Assembly (NCBI RefSeq): GCF_932294415.1
Contig: NC_065538.1
Span: 74,563,834-74,627,833 of the forward strand
Origin: Quercus robur
Lineage: Eukaryota; Streptophyta; Magnoliopsida; Fagales; Fagaceae
Reading direction: 5' to 3'
Length of the DNA: 64,000 nucleotides
A program made the position numbers and the translations under genes. Under the pieces are notes generated by a model. The model was not told the origin of the DNA, made no database searches, and worked only from the letters and a program-made list of their open reading frames with translations. Below, piece by piece: positions 55,604 through 64,000 of the stretch. How positions within the stretch are numbered: position 1 is the stretch's first letter; each line of letters begins with the position of its first letter.

Positions 55604-58111
55604 ATGGACAAAGGATGGGGTCTTACCCTTGATTCTGACTCGCTCGGTTTCTTCCTTAACAACAACAATAACAGCAACAACAAAAGGCCCCCACAGCCAC
55701 ACCCACAACACAACCACCACAACAAGAGATCGATCAGCCTCGATAATACTATGTTTCCGGTGAATCTTGGCCGTAGAGATTACCATCATCAACATCATCA
55801 TGAACCTGCTGCCGCCGCTGCTGCTTCATCACCACCGTCTGATCATGTTGAGACCCGTAGGGCTGTTGTTGATGAGGTTGACTTCTTTGCCAAAAAGCCT
55901 CGTTTAGCTAGTGAAGATGCTGATCATCATGATCGTGATGATGATGCTTCCAAAACTAATAGAGTTAGTGTCAAGAAGGAGAATTCTCTTGGTGAAGCTC
56001 CTTCAAGGCCTGATTTGGATGTCAACGTAAGCTCTCTAATTTATTTTCACTTTTTTCTTCTTCTTTTTTAAGTGTATTATCATTAATTTATCACTATGAT
56101 ATTTGCTTTTGATGCTAATTATTGTTTTTTCTAAATATAGACTGGGTTACACCTTCTTACTGCTAATACCGGAAGTGATCAATCAACGGTGGATGATGGG
56201 GTTTCATCAGACTCAGATGATAAGCGAGCCAAGATTGAGGTAAGAGATTTTCCTAAATTATCTATCTATTTATTCTAGATAAGAAAAAAAAAAACGATAA
56301 AGCTTTTTTTTTTTTTTTTGGGGGGGGTTTCTTTTTTTGTTTTGCAATAATTTTGGAAGATTGCCCATTAAAGAAATTCACGTGTATGTTTCAGCTGGCA
56401 CAATTACAAATGGAGCTCCAACGTATGAATATAGAGAATCAAAGGTTGAAAGACATGCTTGGTCAAGTGAGCAACAATTACAGCGTCTTACATCATCATC
56501 TTGTAGCATTAATGCAACAGCAACAGACTCATGGAGCCGATAGTGCACAAGAGAATGAGGTAACAACCACTACTATACCTAATAAAAATGGATAAATTTA
56601 ATTGGGAAATATATAGTCTTGTCCTTGTATTATAATTGTGTATGTGTTCAAAATAACTAAGTTAATTTTATTGGTATTATGGTCGGTCAGGTTGTTGAAG
56701 GTAAATCTGAAGAGAGAAAAGTTGAGGTTGGAGGGTCCAAAGTGGTACCAATACAGTTTATGAATCCTGGTCCCGGTGCCACAGCTGAGACAGACGAGAT
56801 ATCTAACTCTTCCTCAGAAGATAGGACCATTTCTGGATCGCCAAGGAACAATTCTAATGTTGTGAAGAACAGTGACGTTGTTCCATATGATTCGGATAGA
56901 GATGGTAAAAAAGTTGGTAGGGAAGAGAGCCCAGAATCTGAATCACAAGGTTGGGTTCCTAATAAGGCTCCAAAATTGACTCCAAACAAGCCTATTGATC
57001 AATCCACCGAAGCCACAATGAGAAAGGCTCGTGTCTCAGTTCGTGCGCGGTCAGAAGCACCCATGGTACGTTAATTTGTCAATCTTGTAACAAATTTCAA
57101 CAATAGGGTGTACATTTTTATGAGTGAAATTTATGTAATTTGATTCATTTGCAGATTACTGATGGTTGCCAATGGCGAAAATATGGACAAAAAATGGCCA
57201 AAGGAAACCCATGTCCCCGGGCTTATTATCGATGCACTATGGCAGTTGGTTGTCCTGTTCGCAAACAAGTAAGTTTTTTATATTCTTGGAATTGTTCCAT
57301 TATAGAATTTAGCTATAGTCATAATTATATATAGTTTCAGTCAAATACAGTAAATTCTGGTTTAGACTAATAAGAACTGTGGGTTTTAATTTTACAGGTT
57401 CAACGTTGTGCCGAAGATCGATCAATTCTAATCACAACCTATGAAGGAAACCATAATCATCCACTTCCACCAGCTGCAATGGCCATGGCATCAACAACAA
57501 CAGCAGCTGCATCTATGTTACTCTCGGGGTCCATGTCAAGTGCAGATGGGATAATGAACCCAAACTTGCTAGCAAGAGCTATTCTCCCTTGTTCATCAAG
57601 CATGGCAACAATTTCAGCGTCGGCACCATTTCCAACTGTGACACTAGACCTCACACATAACCCAAACCCATTACAATTCCAAAGACCCCCAACCCAATTC
57701 CCCATCCATTTCCCAGGTCAAGGCCAGAATGGTTTTGGGTCAGTTCAAACCGCACAATTGCCTCAAGTCTTTGGTCAAGCACTTTACAACCAGTCCAAAT
57801 TCTCGGGCCTCCAGCTTTCCCAAGAAATGGGACATTCCCAATTGGGCCACCAAGTACCCCAACTACCCTTGCATCAAACCCAGCAGCAGCAGCCCTCATT
57901 GGCTGACACAGTCAGTGCTGCCACAGCAGCCATCACAGCTGACCCAAACTTCACGGCAGCTCTTGCAGCTGCCATCTCATCCATCATTGGTGGCGGAGCT
58001 CATCCAAATAATAACACCTCCTCCACCACTACAAATAACAATATCAGTGCCAGCATGACCACAAGCAACTCGAACAATAGCAACAAAATGGGCAATTTTC
58101 CAGGGAATTAG
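55604..58111 (+). CDS. WRKY transcription factor, group IIb (WRKY6/31/42-like)
   Basis: Exons are 55604-56026, 56141-56239, 56395-56559, 56691-57065, 57155-57268 and 57398-58111; all introns are GT..AG and the joined frame gives 629 residues. The N-terminus [13 protein letters not shown] is typical of the WRKY6/31/42 branch. Asn-, His- and Ala-rich runs (20-85) and a basic KKPRL follow. A coiled coil / leucine zipper lies at about 172-215 ([22 protein letters not shown]). The acidic middle includes [12 protein letters not shown]. The DNA-binding domain starts at about 355: WRKYGQK (361-367) and a zinc finger C381-X5-C387-X23-H411-X-H413. An intron splits it between VRKQ and VQRC, the position diagnostic of groups IIa/IIb. 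The tail is rich in Ala, Gln and Asn. It is nuclear and binds W-boxes. In Arabidopsis, relatives act in senescence, defence and phosphate or boron response; the role here is inferred only. It is complete, with no damage seen. Confidence 0.94.
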
Positions 58112-61100
58112 AAGTTGGGCCTGATAATTTTCTCTTGTCCTTAATTTTTTTTTTCCAATCTTGTTCTTTTATTGGGGGGTTTTAACTTTTTTTTGGTGGG
58201 ATGAGAATGTGATTAGATGTTCATAATTTTTGTCCTTGTTGTGGGAGGGTGTATAACACAAAAGTTCATTTTTTTCTTATTGTTTCATTTTGAATAATTT
58301 GATTCAAATTTCTCAGTAAATACATAGACAAAAAAAAATGAAAAAATTTTAGCTGTTTTGTTACATCATTAGACTTTCTCAATTATTTTTTAATCTTTGT
58401 TCTGTTTTTCCTTCAAATTAATCAATCACTGACCCAATCTTGGGAACAGTAAAGACAAAAAAAAAAAACACATCGTTTACAAGAAGAAAAGAATCATCGT
58501 TGTTTTTGGCTTTACATAAAAAAGAGTTTTGAAGGTATATTCGTTAATATTCTAGTCAAGAAAATCAGCCCACAGTTTGACACGTAAACTCTGTACAATT
58601 AATCAGGGCCTGAAATCGTAGACCAAGTAGAGACTTTCCAGGCAATTACGTGTGTAAGACATGAATTATGAAAATGAATGATAGAGGTCAACTTCATACA
58701 ACTATAAAAATGCCAATACTAATTTTTTTTTCCAAAGACCCAATAAAGAAATGGTGGGTGGTACTCGTAGTTTCGTGGATTATTTTGGTACACTTTTTTC
58801 AATTGGACAACTGGGATACGTTATTGACTTTCCGTCCACCTTGATTGACATCACGTTATGGGTTATGCCATCCAATTCCAATCATGTGGTAATACTATTA
58901 AAATTTAGAGAGAGAGAGAGAGACAGAGAGAAAAACAAAGAAACTTGGAACTTTGTGAGTCGCACCGTACATCATCCACCGTACAAGGATCTTTTACTCT
59001 TCCAGCTCCACCAAGGGGCGTGGGTACTGGGAAATGAAAAAAAGACTATAATTAAAGACTGAAGACAAATGAGATGGGAGAGAATAACACCCTTTTTTTC
59101 TATTTTTTTTTTATGATCACACGTGCATGCATGTGAATAGCAAGACTAATCTCAATTTCAAAATTTCCTTGCATTTTCTCTTCCATGGAGAAAATTGTTG
59201 ATCCATTGTGCACATAGAAACTTCTACGTAATTGCTTCTGATTTGCTTTGAAGCACCCTTGTGCTTTTTGGTGTTTTGTTGAAATCTTTAAAAAGTTATG
59301 CATGAGTTAAATAAGTTAGGTAGAAGTGAAAGCATAATACAATGTTCTGAATAACAAATAATTATATATGTAAGAGACATTTATATTGACAGATTGGATT
59401 TGCCCTTTCGCATAATGGGTAGGCTTTTTTACTATGTACTTTGAAACTGTTAAAAAAAGAAAACAAAATAAAATGATGATGTCTTCCTCATGTTCTTAAA
59501 CAACAATTGATTTAAATGATATGATATTCGATAAAACTTTACAACTGTTAATCTCAAGTTTATGTAAAAAGAGTACTATAACTTTTTTACTAATTAAGAG
59601 AGCATCTTTAACACAATCTCAAGATTCTCACCTAAATTTTGAGAAAAAGCCATGTTTCCATTTTCACCTAATTACTTTTTCAAATATATCTCCAACAAAC
59701 TATTTAATTATTTATCTTTTTTATATTTTATATAAACAATCTTTTTATTCTTTTATTTTTCCTTTATTAATTTCTACCCTCAAATGTCTCACTTTTTTAT
59801 CCATTCTCATCAGATTTCTTCTTATCAATTACTTCCCTTTCTTCTTTTTCACCACCTACAACCCATACATAATAGACTCACAAATATACTTTGCTCAACT
59901 CACAACTCAAAAAAAAAAAAAAATAATCTTTTGTTCCACCCACAACCCACCAGCATTCATCAAACCAATAGACCCAAAACCCATTAACCATTACCACTTA
60001 TCACTGTCTAGGAGCGACTAAGAGAACACAATTGCTAAGCAAACCAAATGTAAGAACACATAGCATCTTCAAAACTACATGCCCCAATCACCTTTCCTTG
60101 ATAATCACGAATAACAGCCTCCAAAAACCCGCATAAGAACAATTTTATCTAGAGTGTGAAGCAATTGGTCACACAAGTCTCGAAAATCACATTGATGACA
60201 ACTTGTCTTCTGTAATCTAAATAGACTAAGCTGACCAAACATTTTTGATCTTTTGCCATTGGACAAGACCACAAAAGCAACCTGAACAACCCTCTTACTC
60301 AACCTAAAATGGTTTGCTCTGCCTGGGCTCAAAGGTTCAACCTAAACACCCTTCTTACTCAAACTATTTATTGTTGGGACTACCAAAGACCAAACTGATC
60401 TCCACATATTGCTACCAACAAAACCTAGACTAGAACTACATTGTCACTGGGTCTGGGTCATTAAGAACTAATTTGTTGGAGCTCTATTTTTGGGCTTGGG
60501 TTTCCAAAATTTGGAAGAAAAAATGTTTTACATTATCTATTAGATATGTTCTAACTTTTGCATTAATAAAATTATCATTCAATTCCCCCTTTGACTAGGA
60601 GCAACTATTAGGCATTGAAAACCAAACAATATTTATAAAAAAATAATTATATTAACTAATTGATTTTAAAGGATGGCTAATCCCTTGTGTTTGTATTTTA
60701 GTTATGAATTTAATGAACTCTCTTATTGGCTGGATCATACAAAGATATAAAAAGATGAGGTGCAAACCTTTTTTTTTTAATCAAGGTCCATTTTAGTTTC
60801 TTCTTTAATAAAAAAAAGTCCACTTTAGCTTGATTCTCAAAATATAAAAAATAAAAGGTCCACTTTAGTTTTATAGTCAGCATCTTTAGGCCCTAATTTC
60901 GCCGAAATAGTATTGTGTTGGGCTTGAAAGGTGCTTTGATTTTATTTTTAGTTCTTTGGATAGTTTTATAGCCCGTGCTTCTAAAGACCCAGTACTCTTT
61001 GTTATTTCTAAAGAAAAAAATATATTTTATAATGTACGTTTTAATTTCTAAGGCCCAACTAGTTGAAATGTAAAAGCCCAACATTTCTCAAGAAGTCCGC

Positions 61101-62221
61101 TAACACATGTTTTTCTGTAACTTTTTTCCCAGTTACGGACAGATATATTGTGTATCATAGAAAATTTCGGAATATTGTATATGAATATGTACAACTTTTT
61201 AATTTTAATTTTAATTTTTTTTTTAAGATATACCTCTATACTTTTATCAAATTTATTTTCTTAGACCTTATCTTAAGATTTCAACTCCAATGAATCTTCA
61301 GTAACAATCAACTAATTTTATTTTAATTTATTAGATATTCATTCATATGTTAAAAATGTGAAACAACATCATTTTATAAGGAAATTAATAGAAATATTTT
61401 AATGGCAATAGAATGAAGGAGTAAAGTAATCACATAAGCAAAGTTAATGTGCTAAAATAAAACTTTTAAACTTAGTGGATTAGAATGACAATTAATCAAA
61501 ATAAAGTTAGGGTGAAAAAGTGTATTTTTTTCCTTTCTATTTTTCCAACAATTCTTAGTAATAAACAAAGGCCAAAACTCACTCTTTTTTATATTTAATA
61601 AGAAGTTTAGGCGTCAGAAAAGATTTCCCAGTACCTTTTATTATTATTATTTTTTTTTGCACTATTATTTAAATTGTGTTTATTAGATTAATTTTCAATA
61701 TCTTTATTTTGATTGTTCTTATTTTTTATATTGATTTTATTAAATTTTGTATTATTAATAATTTAAAGTGTTGAAATAAAATCTTTATTTTTCTATCCAT
61801 AAAAAAATATTAGGACAAAATTTATTTTATAGAGAATTTCAAGAATACAACTAAACGGTAGGAAATCAAGTAGTTTTCTCTAAAAATGTTTTTAGGCAAA
61901 AATGATTTCTATAAGAAAATATTTATGTTGAAACAAACAAAACAAACTTAATTGCTTTTTTTTTTCTTTTTTTCTTTTTAACAATTAGTGATATGGACAA
62001 TGAAGATTGGTATATATTAAAATTAGTATTAGTAGTAGATCCACATCAAAATATCATACAAGAAAATCCAAAAGCAAAATACTGGCCAGTTTGGATAGAG
62101 AACAATTTTTGATGAACTCTGTTCTTCTCTCTTTTTCCTCTTCATCCAAAACTGCACATAAAAAATGGACATAATGTGGTCATTTGGAAGTCATGACTTA
62201 TGAACTTGTCTAACACACTAG
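58112..62221. other. Gene-free region downstream of the WRKY gene
   Basis: No gene is supported. The first 200 bases are the 3' UTR of the WRKY gene, T-rich and without a canonical AATAAA. A GA run lies at about 58909-58925 and an RY-type CATGCATG at about 59126-59133. Around 60060-60440 (minus) there is faint text like VIRDYQGKVIGA, possibly a decayed RNase H remnant, too weak to call. The rest is AT-rich. Confidence 0.5.
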
Positions 62222-62266
62222 TTTTTTTTTTTTTTTTTTTTGGTTAACCATGCAAGTATTATAGAA

Positions 62267-62793
62267 CTAAGGCACCACAAGTCTGTTACAAAAATGGCCA
62301 GCTTTATCACTAGCCAGGAGGTCTTCCACCACAGGTGGTGGGTTATACAAAATAAGGTAGTCTAAATGAAGATCAGCCCCCAACCTAGCTAATCTATCAG
62401 CACACCTATTCGCCTCCCGAAAAACATATGCCACAGTACAATTAAGGAACGTCTTTATCAGGTTCTTGTAGTCAGATAATAAAGGGTCAAGACTAAGGTT
62501 GACCACAGTAGTATTAGAAAGCAAATAAACAAGGAATTCAGCATCCATATCCACACAAATATTCTCTAAATTAAGCTGTTTTGCCAAGAAAAGCCCATCT
62601 CTGAGCGCCCACAACTCAGCCAAAATACAAGACGTGTTCCCAGTTTCCTTAAGCAACCCGCAACCCAATCCCCATTACTGCACCTGAGCACAGCTCCTTC
62701 ACCAGCCTTCTTCAAGTTTCCCACCACCGATCCATCCGAGTTCAACTTCACCCATCTCTCTTGGGGTTTAGTCCAGGACACCTGAGCCAACAC
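62267..62793 (-). pseudogene. LINE RNase H domain (RVT_3 type)
   Basis: Two overlapping frames: 62566-62793 with WVKLNSDGSVVGNLKKAGEGAVLR, then after a frameshift 62267-62668 with ILAELWALRDGLFLAKQL, ICVDMDAEFLVYLL, VAYVFREANRCADRLARLGAD and a stop. The expected DG, E, D and H..R..AD landmarks of the plant retroelement RNase H are in order. The enzyme degraded the RNA strand during reverse transcription. It is the last domain before the poly(A) tail. Confidence 0.85.
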
Positions 62794-63895
62794 TTTTCTC
62801 GGTTTTTTGGGGTTTTCAAGAACAATGGGAAAGAATTCAACACCTTTTTTAATGCAGTAGCCAGCAACCTTTGGTCAAAGCTTCTATTACAGAATATCAC
62901 CTTATGTCGTTGGAGCCATATAAGCCAAAGAGCCTGAGGGAATAGCATTTTCCAAGGAATATGAGGCCGAGAATAAAATTGGGCCAAGCTGTAGTTGCTC
63001 TTCAGCCATTCCGGTAGGGGAAGATTATAGAACTCTTGACTTGTACTTGAGATGCCCAACTCGGTCCACACTCTTTTAGCCCTAGGACAATCACGCAAGG
63101 CATGGATAATAGATTCATCAAAGTTTCCACACACTTCACAAGTCAAACATAGGTTGAAACCCCTTGAACCAAGCACTACACGTGTAGGAATACTATTCTG
63201 AGATACTAGCCACACAAAAAAATAAATAAATAAAATAAATAAAAAATAATAATAATAATCATTGGAGTAGTGTAAGCATCCCAGACCCACCTATAAGGAT
63301 GAGAAGCAAGGTTCAAAGGATTTAAACCTTTTGCAAGGAGATATGCAAACTTTAAGGGGAAAGAACCATCCTTAAAATATGCCGAAATAAGCCTGTCTTT
63401 CAAATTAGTACATGAAGCTAACGGAATACCTTGTATGTCATTCATAATGGTTTCTAGAAAATTGAAGGATATTCCATTGGGGTTAGATAAAAACATCTTA
63501 ATTGACATATTATTTTCCCCTTCAGCAAAGGGTCCCTCAATCTGCTTCCTTAAAGGACTTGAAGGGAGCCAAAAATCATCTCATAAACCCACCTCTTCTC
63601 CATTTGCTATTACCCATTTCAAACCTTTATTGAATATAACTCCTCCTTTTTTGCAAGTAGCCCAAATTTTTGAAGCGGGGAGCTTTCTACCTTCTTCACT
63701 AAGTCTAGTGGCAGTCAAATATTTACTTATTAGCATTTGTGCCCAAGGGTAATTTTGGCTTGAAGCAATCCTCCAGCATAGTTTTGCCAATAGTGCAGCA
63801 TTCCTTGCTTTCATTTGGAAAATACCCAATCCCCCAAGATCTTGAGGCATCGTAACTTGACTCCATCCAACCATATGCATCTTCTTCCTTTCCAC
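62794..63895 (-). pseudogene. LINE post-RT and zf-RVT region
   Basis: 63581-63895 reads LGGLGIFQMKARNAALLAKLCWRI, the usual post-RT text. 63206-63508 continues with the SIKMFLSNPNG and KFAYLLAKG segments. 62748-63290 has the zinc-binding part (NSIPTRVVLGSRG, CLTCEVCGNFDESIIHALRDCPRAKRVW) and LWLIWLQRHKVIF. An A/T microsatellite (AAAT then AAT units, 63213-63257) has expanded inside the domain, where about 15 codons now read only Tyr, Ile and Phe. Confidence 0.82.
63213..63257. repeat. (AAAT)n/(AAT)n microsatellite in the LINE zf-RVT domain
   Basis: AAATAAATAAAT followed by AATAATAATAAT, lying between the WVWDAYTTP and FFVWLVSQNS coding segments. Confidence 0.85.
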
Positions 63896-64000
63896 CGTTG
63901 ACCCCTATAAAAAATTCCTCACAAGCTTGTCAACTTCATCACAGATTCTAACTAGTATTCTATAGCATTGCATAGTATATTCTGGAATGGTAGTCACCGC

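Larger units (their letters stand above)
62222..64000 (-). mobile_element. 3' part of a second L1-type LINE, running off the right edge
   Basis: Read on the minus strand, the sequence enters from the right edge in the post-RT region, passes through zf-RVT and RNase H, and ends in a 20-base poly(T) (62222-62241). That tract is the element's poly(A) tail. A short 3' UTR (about 25 bases) lies between the stop at 62267 and the tail. Frameshifts and stops show that it is inactive. Its zinc-binding text differs clearly from the LINE at 805-6950, so it is another lineage. Confidence 0.85.

Noticed and set aside
55577..55801. Minus-strand frame across WRKY exon 1
   Set aside because: Complement of the Asn/His/Pro repeat-rich exon.
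59521..60021. Plus-strand frame of 166 codons
   Set aside because: T- and C-rich low-complexity sequence giving Phe/Leu/Ile/Ser/Thr; no domain, no splice context.
60060..60440. Possible RNase H remnant (VIRDYQGKVIGA on the minus strand)
   Set aside because: Only about 12 residues resemble the family, which is too little to call a feature.
1..64000. CRISPR array, bacterial operon, phage or organelle insertion
   Set aside because: No regular short repeats with unique spacers, no prokaryotic gene packing, and no recognisable plastid or mitochondrial gene was seen.

Overview
The window is nuclear DNA from a flowering plant, most likely a woody eudicot. It is AT-rich and its genes have introns with GT..AG borders. 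Most of its length is nested transposable elements, and simple poly(A), poly(T) and poly(C) tracts are common. I found no tRNA or rRNA gene, CRISPR array or bacterial-type operon. The species cannot be fixed from sequence alone. The repeat style would fit Fagales or rosid trees, but that is only an impression.

Four host genes look intact. (1) At 8168-8596 (+) is a STIG1-like, secreted, cysteine-rich peptide gene with one exon. (2) At 31076-32927 (+) is a pectate lyase (PL1) gene with four exons and 393 residues. (3) At 33832-35204 (-) is a wall-associated-kinase-like galacturonan-binding membrane protein without a kinase domain, with three exons and 344 residues. (4) At 55604-58111 (+) is a group IIb WRKY transcription factor of the WRKY6/31/42 type, with six exons and 629 residues. 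The second and third genes are convergent, about 900 bases apart, and both concern pectin: one cuts homogalacturonan, the other probably binds it.

Layout. 1-804 is the 3' part of an LTR. 805 to about 6950 is a broken L1-type LINE on the minus strand, split inside ORF1 by a solo LTR (5160-6187) of the same family as 1-804. 7000-8900 holds the STIG1-like gene. 8911-12863 carries two solo LTRs of a second family in opposite orientation, with a Tourist-like MITE between them. About 13090-29740 is one large, decayed CACTA (En/Spm) element with both its genes (tnp2 type and the PF03004 type) and GCGGC-rich subterminal arrays. A 1.87 kb Mutator-like element with long inverted repeats sits inside it. 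29912-30300 is a retroelement RNase H remnant. 30968-35204 is the pectate lyase / WAK-like pair. 35205-55400 is a gene-poor stretch of about 20 kb with MITEs, a probable hAT-like element holding a 1.44 kb solo LTR, a MULE-type hairpin element and a hAT-type element. The WRKY gene follows, then more gene-free sequence, and a second LINE 3' end runs off the right edge.

Many element boundaries are set by target-site duplications that I read directly, so the order of several insertions can be worked out. I found no clear candidate for a wholly new biological system. The most unusual observations are two very short, nearly poly(A)-only insertions with long target-site duplications (one has its empty site preserved in a tandem copy), the pectin gene pair, and an unrecognised hydrophobic exon-like stretch at 37241-37470.
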